Of a stretch of DNA of 14,100 nucleotides, positions 1 through 7,047 are shown piece by piece (within the stretch, counting starts at the first letter, position 1; every line of letters starts with the position of its first letter). A program made the translations under genes and the position numbers. The notes under the pieces were generated by a model. The model was not told the DNA's origin and made no database searches. It was given only the letters and a program-made list of their open reading frames with translations. This DNA is from Patescibacteria group bacterium AH-259-L07 (GTDB lineage Bacteria; Patescibacteriota; Patescibacteriia; UBA2591; UBA6264), in contig JALLOP010000031.1 of assembly GCA_027718005.1 (NCBI GenBank), forward strand, positions 1 through 14,100, in the 5' to 3' direction.

Positions 1-10
1 CACTTTTACT

Positions 11-472
11 ATGCCTACTATCACCACAAACAAACGCGCCTACCATGATTATGAAATCATACAAACCATAGAAACTGGTATTGTTTTATCTGGACCTGAG
101 GTAAAATCAGTAAAGTCAGGCAATATTAATCTTTCCGGAAGCTATGCAACCATTGATAAGAGCGGCACTCCGTGGATACATAACACCACGATTGCGCCGT
201 ATCCACCCGCTGCCGCAATACAACAAAATTATGATCCAATTCGCTCTCGAAAACTACTATTGCATAAATATGAAATTGCTTCATTAATTGGCAAAATAAA
301 AACAGCACGGACAACACTTATCCCCTTAAAAGTATACACTAAAAAAGGGCTTATTAAATTAGAAATTGGCTTAGCGCGCGGAAAGAAAAAATATGATAAG
401 CGAGAAGCACTTAAAAAAAGAGATGTAGATAAAAAAATTAAAAAAGCATTGAAACAGTATCACCAACAGTAA
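11..472 (+). CDS. smpB: SsrA-binding protein SmpB
   Basis: SmpB binds the tRNA-like end of tmRNA and is needed to load it into stalled ribosomes for trans-translation. The 153-residue product has the family's usual length. It opens with the N-terminal strand pattern seen in SmpB (NKRAYHDYEI), has the GPEVKSVKSGNINLSGSYA segment of the beta-barrel, and ends with the diagnostic GLARGKKKYDKREALKKRD stretch followed by a basic tail that enters the decoding site. The ATG at 11 fits the family start; no Shine-Dalgarno is visible in the ten bases before it. Its last 35 bases overlap the convergent DUF192 gene. Its partner ssrA lies in the same window at 5841. Identification is secure. Confidence 0.97.
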   Translation: MPTITTNKRAYHDYEIIQTIETGIVLSGPEVKSVKSGNINLSGSYATIDKSGTPWIHNTTIAPYPPAAAIQQNYDPIRSRKLLLHKYEIASLIGKIKTARTTLIPLKVYTKKGLIKLEIGLARGKKKYDKREALKKRDVDKKIKKALKQYHQQ

Positions 473-914
473 TATTATGTTTCTCACAAAATCCTGTATT
501 CACCTCTAACACATATTGCACTGGATTTTTGGGTTGAAATGTTTGTGGATATGATTCTGGTAAAACATTTGTATGCAAGTCAATTATTTGATACTTCTTA
601 TCAATCCAGATAATATCCAGGGGGAATTTCATATCTTTCATCCAAAATGAATACAAATCCTGTGTGTCATATATAAACAGCATCCCTTGATTTTCATATA
701 ATGTATCTCTACCCGAGAGTCCTCGTGTTTTTTCTTTAAGCGTTTGAGCCAACTCAACATTAATAAGTACATTATTAATTTTTACCCTACTAAACTTGTT
801 TAAAGCCGGGCTTTGAACATTTTTTTGAACATTTTGGGAATATAACAACCAGCCCCATACAACTAAAATGGCAATTATAATTATAAAAACAAATTCTTTA
901 GGCAAAAATCCCAT
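438..914 (-). CDS. Membrane-anchored DUF192 family protein
   Basis: DUF192 proteins are small beta-barrel-like domains of unknown biochemical role, often exported. The domain fills the C-terminal two thirds: a TRGLSGRDTLYENQGMLF-type block, then SFWMKDMKFPLDIIWID, which is the family's most conserved run, and a closing EVNTGFCEKHNITVGD block. With the ATG at 914 the protein has 158 residues and one N-terminal membrane segment (about residues 8-24), so the domain would face the outside. An in-frame TTG at 974 adds 20 basic residues (GRKRK). It starts only 17 nt from the tRNA-Pro 3' end and its AAGGA directly abuts the start codon, so I prefer the ATG. It probably shares a transcript with rpmB and tRNA-Pro. 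The 3' end overlaps smpB tail to tail. Confidence 0.88.
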   Translation of the reverse strand: MGFLPKEFVFIIIIAILVVWGWLLYSQNVQKNVQSPALNKFSRVKINNVLINVELAQTLKEKTRGLSGRDTLYENQGMLFIYDTQDLYSFWMKDMKFPLDIIWIDKKYQIIDLHTNVLPESYPQTFQPKNPVQYVLEVNTGFCEKHNITVGDTVSMLF

Positions 915-991
915 AACTGAAGTGGGGTTAAGAGAAAGGGTTACTTTTCTTTTACGCCCGAACGACAATTTCAATCCTTGCTTATACCCTA

Positions 992-1062
992 TCGGGCTGC
1001 CGAGAATCGAACTCGGGCTATATCCTCCCCGAGGACACGTACTACCATTATACTACAGCCCG
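992..1062 (-). tRNA. tRNA-Pro (GGG anticodon)
   Basis: Reading the minus strand, a 7-bp acceptor (CGGGCTG with CAGCCCG), a 4-bp D stem (GTAT/GTAC), an anticodon stem (TGTCC/GGATA, one G-U), a 4-nt variable loop and a perfect T stem (CCGAG/CTCGG, loop TTCGATT) give a complete 71-nt tRNA. The C1-G72 pair and A73 discriminator are the known bacterial tRNA-Pro identity elements, and the loop TCGGGGA places GGG at positions 34-36 with G37. Position 33 is C rather than the near-universal U. No CCA is encoded. The gene starts 5 nt after the rpmB stop codon, so the two are probably co-transcribed. Confidence 0.88.
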
Positions 1063-1067
1063 GAATA

Positions 1068-1247
1068 CTAAATTTTAGAATTCTTCTTTAAGGTTTTTAA
1101 ACACCGTGTGCACAACTTTACCCTTTTGCCAGAAATTTTCTTTGTTTGTAAATTTAAATATTGACGCCGCTTGGTCGCCACATTAGAATGAGATCGAGAA
1201 ATCGCTGTAGCAGGACCACGCCCGCAAATAGTACACTTTCGAGCCAT
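1068..1247 (-). CDS. rpmB: 50S ribosomal protein L28 (bL28), zinc-ribbon form
   Basis: Translation of the minus strand from the ATG at 1247 gives 59 residues beginning MARKCTICGRGPATAISRSH and containing KRRQYLNLQ, the standard bL28 pattern. Two CxxC pairs (Cys5/Cys8 and Cys46/Cys49) mark the C+ zinc-binding form. A good ribosome-binding site, AGGA, lies 4 nt upstream of the start. The gene is short and lies antisense to the 5' extension of the M50 protease frame, so a length-filtered gene finder could miss it and start the protease too early. tRNA-Pro follows after 5 nt. Identification is secure from sequence pattern and length (bL28 is usually 60-78 residues). Confidence 0.95.
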   Translation of the reverse strand: MARKCTICGRGPATAISRSHSNVATKRRQYLNLQTKKISGKRVKLCTRCLKTLKKNSKI

Positions 1248-1299
1248 AAAATCCTATTTAATATATTAACAGATAGTATTGTAACACGGAAAATTTGCT

Positions 1300-1327
1300 T
1301 TGACAAGCGTTTTATCTATGCTATTAT
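1300..1327 (+). promoter_or_regulatory. Promoter of the M50 protease gene
   Basis: TTGACA at 1300-1305 and TATTAT at 1322-1327 are separated by 16 bp. A start about 7 nt after the -10 would fall near 1334, only about 4 nt before the ATG at 1338, so the mRNA would be almost leaderless. Confidence 0.6.
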
Positions 1328-1337
1328 ATTACCTACT

Positions 1338-1946
1338 ATGAGTTTACTGTTTTTCTTTTTTATTATAATTCCCTCTGCAATTATTCATGAATATGCGCAT
1401 GGTTGGGTTGCAGATCAATTAGGCGATCCTACTGCCCGACACCAAGGACGGCTTACCTTAAATCCATTAGCACATATTGATATGTTTGGCACTATTTTAA
1501 TGCCCTTATTTTTATTTATCCTCTCAGGCGGTAGATTTTTGTTCGCCTATGCAAAACCAGTCCCTTTTAATCCACATAATCTCAAAAATAAAAGATGGGG
1601 GCCTAGTCTTGTTGGCCTTGCCGGGCCATTAGCCAATTTAGCTGCTGCTCTTGTTTTTGGTTTAATGATTCGATTTTTACCACCAAGCTCTTTTGCCTTT
1701 TTCTTAAGCATTATTGTCTATGCTAATGTGTTGCTTGCGGTGTTTAATCTTATCCCAATCCCACCGTTAGACGGTTCAAAAGTTTTGTTTGCGCTTTTAC
1801 CCGACAGATTCAAGCACTATCAACTACTGCTAGAACGGTATGGCTTTTTACTCTTATTATTCTTTATTTTCTTCGCGTTTCAAATAATCTTTCCGATTAT
1901 TTTTGGCATTTACTACCTTATTGTTGGCCAACCCTTCACATTCTAA
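1338..1946 (+). CDS. Site-2-type M50 family zinc metalloprotease
   Basis: Site-2 proteases cut transmembrane segments of substrate proteins within the membrane. The 202-residue product is almost entirely hydrophobic. It carries HEYAH at residues 17-21 (HExxH, two zinc ligands plus catalytic Glu18) and NLIPIPPLDG at 137-146 (the NPxPxxDG-type motif, Asp145 as third ligand). GLAGPLANL near residue 93 is also typical. There is no PDZ or CBS domain, so this is the minimal single-domain class often annotated as 'site-2 protease family'. The open frame extends upstream to an ATG at 1161, but that part is antisense to rpmB and encodes no membrane protein pattern, so I start at 1338, just after a TTGACA/TATTAT promoter. 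Substrate unknown. Confidence 0.93.
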   Translation: MSLLFFFFIIIPSAIIHEYAHGWVADQLGDPTARHQGRLTLNPLAHIDMFGTILMPLFLFILSGGRFLFAYAKPVPFNPHNLKNKRWGPSLVGLAGPLANLAAALVFGLMIRFLPPSSFAFFLSIIVYANVLLAVFNLIPIPPLDGSKVLFALLPDRFKHYQLLLERYGFLLLLFFIFFAFQIIFPIIFGIYYLIVGQPFTF

Positions 1947-1970
1947 TACCCCTTACAATCTTCCCTTGTC

Positions 1971-1998
1971 TTGACATCTTTTTTATTTCTAGTAAAAT
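1971..1998 (+). promoter_or_regulatory. Promoter of hicBA
   Basis: TTGACA at 1971-1976 and TAAAAT at 1993-1998 with a 16-bp spacer, about 30 nt before the hicB ATG. HicB-type antitoxins generally repress their own promoter; I do not see a clear palindromic operator here. Confidence 0.65.
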
Positions 1999-2028
1999 TA
2001 CCATAACAATAACGTACAATAAACTTAT

Positions 2029-2277
2029 ATGGCTAAATCAAAACAACAATTTAAAGTTATTATTGAGCAAAGTGATGATGGTTATTTTGTAGCTTCGGTT
2101 CCTGAACTCCCTGGATGCCATACACAAGCAAAAACCATCAATGGCCTAAAAAAAAGGATTCGAGAAGCTATCTCACTATGTCTTGAAGTAGCACGCGAAG
2201 ACCCGCAATATCGCAAACAAATAAAAGAACTCTCCTATGAACCGCTTTTTATTGGTCTTGAAATGGTAGAAATATGA
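2029..2277 (+). CDS. hicB: HicB family antitoxin
   Basis: Antitoxin of a type II HicBA module: it binds and neutralises the HicA ribonuclease. The 82 residues show the HicB partial RNase-H-like fold pattern: FKVIIEQSDDGYFVASVPELPGCHTQAKT, then a helix (LKKRIREAISLCLEV). There is no clear C-terminal helix-turn-helix or ribbon-helix-helix domain, so autoregulation is not assured. Its stop overlaps the hicA start by 4 nt (ATGA at 2274-2277), giving translational coupling. The antitoxin-first order is the reverse of E. coli hicAB but common elsewhere. No Shine-Dalgarno precedes the ATG. Confidence 0.9.
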   Translation: MAKSKQQFKVIIEQSDDGYFVASVPELPGCHTQAKTINGLKKRIREAISLCLEVAREDPQYRKQIKELSYEPLFIGLEMVEI

Positions 2278-2504
2278 ATGGACGACTACCTACGCTAAGA
2301 GCTCGAGATGTTATGCGAATCCTTAAAAAGCTCGGATTCTATGAAGTCCGTCAAAAAGGATCGCATATTTGTTTTAAACATCTTGATGGTAGATTTACAT
2401 TAGTCCCTAAGCACGGTGGAGAAGATATATCTCGCGGTCTACTCAGACAAATTATTCAAGAGATTAATATATCACGAAAAGACTTTTTAAAATTATTGAA
2501 GTAG
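2274..2504 (+). CDS. hicA: HicA family mRNA interferase toxin
   Basis: HicA is a small double-stranded-RNA-binding-fold ribonuclease that cleaves mRNA when free of HicB. The 76-residue product has the family pattern: a first helix with DVMRILKKLGF, then GSHICFKH at residues 29-36, whose His31 is the expected catalytic residue, then TLVPKHGGEDISRGLLRQIIQEI. All key positions are present, so the toxin looks functional. It is translated by coupling to hicB through the ATGA overlap. Confidence 0.93.
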   Translation: MNGRLPTLRARDVMRILKKLGFYEVRQKGSHICFKHLDGRFTLVPKHGGEDISRGLLRQIIQEINISRKDFLKLLK

Positions 2505-2551
2505 TAAAAAATATTAAAAATATTTTTTATAGTTATGTACCGAAGGTACAT
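2505..2551 (+). terminator. Two tandem hairpins after hicA
   Basis: An all-A/T hairpin (AAAAAATATT at 2506-2515 and AATATTTTTT at 2519-2528, 3-nt loop) starts one base after the hicA stop. It is followed by a 7-bp hairpin ATGTACC-GAA-GGTACAT at 2535-2551. Neither has a classical GC stem plus T-tract in the plus direction. They may attenuate read-through into rpsL or act as a weak terminator. The rest of the gap up to rpsL (2552-2613) holds three tandem 7-mers, CATTTTG twice and CACTTTG, at 2568-2588, with no convincing promoter. Confidence 0.4.
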
Positions 2552-2613
2552 GTCCATTTTGAACTGTCATTTTGCATTTTGCACTTTGATTTTTACATCT
2601 AGCGATAGCGCTT

Positions 2614-3036
2614 ATGCCTACGACAAATCAACTTGTCCGAAAAGGACGAAAACGATCTAAAAAAAAATCAAAAGCGCCTGCACTGCAGACTAATTTTAAT
2701 ATTTTAAAACGAAAACGAAAAAAAATGCCAAAAGGACGCCCCTATCTCCGAGGGGTATGTTTAAAAGTAACCACCCAAACTCCTAAAAAGCCGAATTCAG
2801 CCCTGCGCAAAATCGCACGGGTACGACTTTCAAATGGTATGGAAGTAACCGCATATATTCCCGGCGTTGGCCATAACTTACAAGAGCACTCAGTCGTGCT
2901 CTTGCGCGGCGGCAGAGTCAAAGATCTGCCTGGTGTTAAATACCATATAGTGCGCGGCGTATATGATACCTCTGGCGTTGAGGGCAGAAAACAAAGTCGA
3001 TCATTATATGGTACTAAAAAAGAAATAACTAAATAA
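2614..3036 (+). CDS. rpsL: 30S ribosomal protein S12 (uS12)
   Basis: uS12 sits at the decoding centre and influences accuracy. The 140 residues include NQLVRKGR at the N-terminus, TPKKPNSALRK (the loop where streptomycin-resistance changes occur in other bacteria; wild-type-like lysines here) and GGRVKDLPGVKYHIVRG, whose Asp is the usual methylthiolation site. Compared with the 124-residue E. coli protein there is an extra segment of about 15 residues (rich in K and R, around residues 26-46) before RGVC. Bacillus-type S12 also has an insertion at this place. First gene of the str cluster rpsL-rpsG-fusA. No Shine-Dalgarno is visible. Confidence 0.98.
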   Translation: MPTTNQLVRKGRKRSKKKSKAPALQTNFNILKRKRKKMPKGRPYLRGVCLKVTTQTPKKPNSALRKIARVRLSNGMEVTAYIPGVGHNLQEHSVVLLRGGRVKDLPGVKYHIVRGVYDTSGVEGRKQSRSLYGTKKEITK

Positions 3037-3137
3037 CAAATTAACAAAATAACAACTTAACATAGCAATCGCCCACCATACATTCTAAAAAAACAGAAGT
3101 TTGAAGCATGATATGTTAAATTGTTAAATTGAATTGT

Positions 3138-3608
3138 ATGCGAGGTAAACCTGCACCAAAACGAAAAATTACCCCTGATCCTCAGTACGGCTTAACTGAC
3201 GTGGCTAAATTTATTAACTATATTATGCGAAAGGGTAAAAAAAGCCTTGCTGCAAATATCGTCTATACAAGCTTTGACCTTATACACAAAAAAACAAAAA
3301 AAGATCCCCTTACGGTATTTCATAAAGCCATTGAAAATGTTTCGCCATCAGTTGAAGTACGGTCTCGGCGTATTGGCGGCACAAATTATCAAATTCCCAT
3401 GCAAGCAAATGAAAGGCGTCGCTTTATTTTGGCCTCTCGCTGGATTATTAATGCAGCAAAATCTAAAAAGGGGAAAGCGATGTCGGAAAAACTTGCGCAA
3501 GAACTTATTAATGCTTCCCTTGGAGAAGGCGATGCCATTAAGAAAAAACAAGACGTTCACCGTATGGCAGAAGCAAATAAAGCATTTGCTCATTTTGCTA
3601 GATACTAG
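3138..3608 (+). CDS. rpsG: 30S ribosomal protein S7 (uS7)
   Basis: uS7 nucleates assembly of the 30S head and contacts the E-site tRNA. From the ATG at 3138 the product has 156 residues, the same length as E. coli S7, with the conserved ENVSPSVEVRSRRIGGTNYQIP segment and the C-terminal KKKQDVHRMAEANKAFAHF block. An in-frame TTG three codons earlier (3129) is less likely because MRGKPAPKRK aligns with the family N-terminus. The 101-nt gap after rpsL has no clear promoter. fusA follows after 6 nt. No Shine-Dalgarno. Confidence 0.97.
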   Translation: MRGKPAPKRKITPDPQYGLTDVAKFINYIMRKGKKSLAANIVYTSFDLIHKKTKKDPLTVFHKAIENVSPSVEVRSRRIGGTNYQIPMQANERRRFILASRWIINAAKSKKGKAMSEKLAQELINASLGEGDAIKKKQDVHRMAEANKAFAHFARY

Positions 3609-3614
3609 ACATGT

Positions 3615-5699
3615 ATGCCTGAAGAGTTCTCACTAAAGCAAACCAGAAATATAGGTATCATCGCCCATATTGACGCTGGTAAAACAACGATTACCGAGCG
3701 TATTTTATATTACACAGGGAAAAAACATAAAGTGGGCGAAGTTCATGAAGGCCAGGCAGAAATGGACTGGATGGCACAAGAGCGCGAGCGTGGGGTTACT
3801 ATTACCGCTGCCGCGACCACGGTCTTTTGGAAACCTCAGCAGACGGAAAAAATCAAAATAAATATTATTGACACACCTGGCCATATTGACTTTACTGCTG
3901 AAGTACAGCGCTCCTTGCGTGTTTTAGATGGTGGAGTGGTAGTATTTGACGGCGTGGCTGGGGTTGAACCGCAATCTGAAACCGTATGGCACCAAGCTGA
4001 AAAATTTAATGTACCATTACTTGCCTTTGTTAACAAATTAGATCGCACTGGTGCTGACTTTTATGCTGACCTTGACTCTATTGGTGAACGTCTTACAAAA
4101 CATGCATATCCGATTCAGCTCCCCATTGGCGAAGAAGCAAATTTTAAAGGTATTATTGATTTATTGCATCGCAAAGCTAAAGTGTATTTGGATGATATGG
4201 GGAATGACATTGATGAACAAGATATTCCCCAAGAGTTAGAACAAAAAGTTGAAGAATATCGAAGCAAATTAATTGAAGCAATTGTTTCTCATGACGACAC
4301 GCTTATGACTCAATACCTTGAAGGCAAAGAACTAGACGTTAATGAACTTAAGCGTGTTTTACGCAACGCAACCATTGAAGGGAAAATTATTCCCGTACTA
4401 TGCGGCTCTGCACTAAAAAATAAAGGGGTACAACTGCTCTTAGATGCAATTTGCACCTATCTGCCCTCTCCTATCGATATCCCGCCCGTTGAAGGATTGG
4501 TCCCTGGCGGCGATAAAAAAGAGGTGCGCAAACCAGACCCTGATGAACCATTTGCCGCATTAGCTTTTAAGGTTGCTACTGATCCTTATGTAGGCCGGCT
4601 TTGCTACTTTCGGGTTTATTCAGGAAGCTTGTCTGCTGGCTCATATATACTTAATGTCACTACCAATAATAAAGAACGCGTGGGACGAATTGTGAGAATG
4701 CATGCAAACAAACGTGAAGAAGTCAAGGAAATTTCTGCTGGTGATATTGCTGCTATTGTGGGAATAAAAAATACTACGACAGGTGATACCTTATGCGACC
4801 CTAATCACCCCATTATATTGGAATCAATCACCTTTCCTGAACCCGTGGTATCGGTGGCTATTGAACCAAAAACAAAAGCTGATCAGGAAAAAATGGGTAT
4901 TGCAATTTCTAAATTAACTGAGGAAGATCCAACATTTAAGGTTAAATCAGATGAGGAAACAGGACAAACTATTATCTCTGGGATGGGCGAACTTCATTTA
5001 GAAATTATTGTTGATAGATTAAAACGAGAATTTAAGGTTGAGGCAAACGTAGGCAAACCACAGGTAGCATATAAAGAAACCATTACGAAGATTGCTGAAA
5101 TTGAAGGAAAATATATTCACCAATCAGGCGGCCGTGGTCAATATGGACACTGCTGGCTGCGATTAGAGCCCCTTGAGCAAGGGAAAGGATTTGAATTTGT
5201 TAATGAAATTAAAGGAGGAGCCATTCCAAGAGAATTTATCCCTGCAATTAAAAAAGGAGTGGTTGAAGCAATGAGTAACGGCGTTTTAGCCGGGTACCCG
5301 CTTATTGATATGTTGGTGGCTGTATATGATGGAACATTTCACGAAGTTGATTCATCAGAAGCTGCATTTAAAATTGCGGCTGCCCGCGCTATTCGTGAAG
5401 GCACGAAAAATGCCAATCCAGTTTTACTCGAACCTATAATGAAAATAGAGGTTGTTGTTCCGGAAAAATTCTTAGGAGAAACAGTCGGGGACTTAAATGC
5501 CCGAAGAGCACAGATCAAACAAACTAAAAGCAGGGAACAAGTAAAACTTATTGATGCAACCGTACCGCTCGCTGAAATATTTGGTTATACTACCTCGCTC
5601 CGTTCCATGACAGAAGGACGAGGAAGCTCAACCATGGAATTTTCCCACTATGCTCAAGTTCCTAAAAATATTCAAGAACAAATTACTGAGCCCCGTTAG
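3615..5699 (+). CDS. fusA: Elongation factor G
   Basis: EF-G is the GTPase that drives translocation and, with RRF, ribosome recycling. The 694 residues span all five domains at normal length. Visible motifs are AHIDAGKTT (P-loop, residues 17-25), RERGVTI (switch I), DTPGH (switch II), NKLD (guanine specificity), domain IV with the SGGRGQYGH and DSSEAAFKIAA blocks, and RGSSTMEFSHYAQVP in domain V. The ATG at 3615 is chosen by alignment; an ATG at 3611 is out of frame. The last codons CCC CGT and the TAG stop lie inside the left arm of a palindromic repeat (5691-5784), so the tail EPR is repeat-derived. No tufA follows; ssrA does. Confidence 0.98.
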   Translation: MPEEFSLKQTRNIGIIAHIDAGKTTITERILYYTGKKHKVGEVHEGQAEMDWMAQERERGVTITAAATTVFWKPQQTEKIKINIIDTPGHIDFTAEVQRSLRVLDGGVVVFDGVAGVEPQSETVWHQAEKFNVPLLAFVNKLDRTGADFYADLDSIGERLTKHAYPIQLPIGEEANFKGIIDLLHRKAKVYLDDMGNDIDEQDIPQELEQKVEEYRSKLIEAIVSHDDTLMTQYLEGKELDVNELKRVLRNATIEGKIIPVLCGSALKNKGVQLLLDAICTYLPSPIDIPPVEGLVPGGDKKEVRKPDPDEPFAALAFKVATDPYVGRLCYFRVYSGSLSAGSYILNVTTNNKERVGRIVRMHANKREEVKEISAGDIAAIVGIKNTTTGDTLCDPNHPIILESITFPEPVVSVAIEPKTKADQEKMGIAISKLTEEDPTFKVKSDEETGQTIISGMGELHLEIIVDRLKREFKVEANVGKPQVAYKETITKIAEIEGKYIHQSGGRGQYGHCWLRLEPLEQGKGFEFVNEIKGGAIPREFIPAIKKGVVEAMSNGVLAGYPLIDMLVAVYDGTFHEVDSSEAAFKIAAARAIREGTKNANPVLLEPIMKIEVVVPEKFLGETVGDLNARRAQIKQTKSREQVKLIDATVPLAEIFGYTTSLRSMTEGRGSSTMEFSHYAQVPKNIQEQITEPR

Positions 5700-5784
5700 A
5701 GGATGGGAGATTTGTTTAAATCAACATGCTTATTACTACAAAAAGTCTTACATAACTTAAAGTGTCTTCCATCCTCTAACGGGG
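5691..5784. repeat. Palindromic repeat element A (CCCCGTTAGAG termini)
   Basis: CCCCGTTAGAGGATGG at 5691-5706 is exactly complementary to 5769-5784. Pairing continues with one G-U and three more pairs to 5710/5765, giving a stem of about 20 bp around a roughly 54-nt interior. That interior contains a small hairpin (GATTT-GTTT-AAATC, 5709-5722), which competes with the last stem pairs. The left arm includes the fusA stop codon. The same terminal 11-mer and its complement bound element B at 13685-13748. It may also act as a transcription barrier after fusA, but no T-tract follows directly. Confidence 0.85.
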
Positions 5785-5799
5785 TGAGGGCAAAAGCGC

Positions 5800-5827
5800 T
5801 TGATTTTTTACACAAAACTGTTATAAT
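5800..5827 (+). promoter_or_regulatory. Promoter of ssrA
   Basis: TTGATT at 5800-5805 and a perfect TATAAT at 5822-5827, 16-bp spacer. The -10 ends 13 nt before the mature tmRNA 5' end, which fits a short 5' leader removed by RNase P. Confidence 0.75.
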
Positions 5828-5840
5828 TACATTAATACAA

Positions 5841-6218
5841 GGGGATGGATAATAGTCGACGGAGATCGCGGATAAAAACTGCCTTTCGTCATAGAGATAC
5901 GTTAGTTCTCTAAAACCATAATTGCCAACATATTGGACAAAGCCAAGCAGGCATTTTCTATTCCTGCTTTAAGCTTTGCAACTGCCTAATCTTTAGGCCG
6001 TCGAAGTTTACGACTCCTGCTAATAAGCTTCGGTGTCATTTATGCAGGATAGGTTAATTTTGCTGCCTATCAAAACTAACTGAAATACAAACAGGCTAAC
6101 GATAAAAAAGGTTTTGTTCGGTTATAACTTTTTTATCTAAAAATCAACCGAACTATAAAGGTAGATGTTTTTATCTAAACTCTTACGGACACGGGTGAAA
6201 TGCCCGTCATCTCCACCA
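5841..6218 (+). ncRNA. ssrA: Transfer-messenger RNA (tmRNA)
   Basis: tmRNA rescues stalled ribosomes with SmpB and tags the nascent chain for proteolysis. The ends form the acceptor (GGGGATG with CATCTCC, then ACCA encoded), and the 5' part has the conserved TCGACGG. Helix 2 is a 9-bp pair between 5871-5879 (GATAAAAAC) and 6167-6175. The tag frame begins at GCC 5924 (ANILDKAKQA...) and ends ...SFATA with TAA at 5987-5989, 21 codons. The stop lies in the hairpin GCCTAA-TCT-TTAGGC (5984-5998). A pseudoknot is visible further on: GATAAAAAAG/CTTTTTTATC interlocked with GTTCGGTT/AACCGAAC. The T stem ACGGG/CCCGT closes an unusual loop, TGAAATG. One-piece, not permuted. The 112-nt AT-rich stretch up to infC holds only a hairpin, ACAAAACT-AA-AGTTTTGT at 6222-6239, without a T-tract. 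Confidence 0.96.
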
Positions 6219-6330
6219 ACCACAAAACTAAAGTTTTGTTCAAAATAAAAGATAAAAAATAAAATATAAAAAATTTTTTCGTTTTTACATTTTTGTTTTT
6301 TCTTTTTAGTTTTTAATTTTTAATCTTTTC

Positions 6331-6852
6331 GTGAAGTACTATCATATTAACCACAAAATAAGGGCTCCAAAAATACGTCTTATTGATGAAAAAGATAATC
6401 ATATTGGTATTATAGAAACTGAAAGAGCGTTAGAAATGACTCGTGAAAAAGGACTTGATCTTGTTGAAATTAGTCCGAAAGCTGATCCTCCGGTCGCAAA
6501 AATTTTAGATTTTGGCAAATTCAAATACGAACTGCAAAAAAAAGAAAAACTGCAAAAAAAACAAAAAAAAGTTGGCGAGATTAAAGGCATTCGTTTAACG
6601 CCGCGAATTGGAAAACACGACCTCTCTGTCAGAGCAAAAAAGGCAAAAACATTTCTATCACAAGGGCAAAAAATAAAAATTGAAATGATTCTTCGAGGCA
6701 GAGAAAAAGCCCATTTTAACTTAGCCAAAAATCTTATTAAAGACTTTATTACTTCACTCGGCGATAATATACAAATTGAACAACCGCCTAAAAGGCGAGG
6801 TCACCGCATTATTGCTATTATTGCTATAGGGAAAGATAACGCCGATACATAA
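6331..6852 (+). CDS. infC: Translation initiation factor IF-3
   Basis: IF-3 binds the 30S subunit, prevents premature 50S joining and checks the start codon and initiator tRNA. The 173-residue product has the N-terminal domain pattern NHKIRAPKIRLID, the segment DLVEISPKADPPVAKILDFGKFKYE, a lysine-rich linker, and the C-terminal domain with KGIRLTPRIGKHDL and EMILRGREKAHF. The frame opens with GTG at 6331; infC often uses a non-ATG start, which in E. coli underlies autoregulation. It leads the classical infC-rpmI-rplT operon. The 5' leader is extremely A/T-rich and I see no L20-type leader structure in it. Confidence 0.97.
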   Translation: MKYYHINHKIRAPKIRLIDEKDNHIGIIETERALEMTREKGLDLVEISPKADPPVAKILDFGKFKYELQKKEKLQKKQKKVGEIKGIRLTPRIGKHDLSVRAKKAKTFLSQGQKIKIEMILRGREKAHFNLAKNLIKDFITSLGDNIQIEQPPKRRGHRIIAIIAIGKDNADT

Positions 6853-6857
6853 AAATT

Positions 6858-7040
6858 ATGCAAAAAACACGTAAAACATTTGCGAAACGACTGCGCAAAA
6901 CAAAAAACAAAAAATTCTTGCACCGAACATGCGGGCAAGATCATTTTAACGCACGCGAATCAAGAAAAATCACTAAAAACAAACGTCGAGATAAACCGCT
7001 CAGCAAAAGCCTACAAAAAACACTTAAACAACACCTGTGA
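6858..7040 (+). CDS. rpmI: 50S ribosomal protein L35 (bL35)
   Basis: Sixty residues, highly basic, with the bL35 pattern: KTRKTFAKRLRKTKNKKFLHRTCG, then HFNARESRKITKNKRR and a C-terminal LKQHL. Usual length is about 65. It starts with ATG 5 nt after the infC stop and is followed by rplT, the invariant order of this operon. No Shine-Dalgarno is visible, so translation is probably coupled to infC. Confidence 0.94.
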   Translation: MQKTRKTFAKRLRKTKNKKFLHRTCGQDHFNARESRKITKNKRRDKPLSKSLQKTLKQHL

Positions 7041-7047
7041 TAATTAT

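Noticed and set aside
1161..1337. N-terminal extension of the M50 protease (extra 59 residues)
   Set aside because: The region is antisense to rpmB, encodes no protease-like sequence, and a promoter lies at 1300-1327 inside it.
2568..2588. CRISPR or operator array from the CATTTTG tandem units
   Set aside because: Only three 7-mers without spacers, in simple T-rich sequence.
6880..7047. Extended rplT frame from 6880
   Set aside because: It overlaps rpmI out of frame; L20 alignment begins exactly at MPRVKRG (7048).
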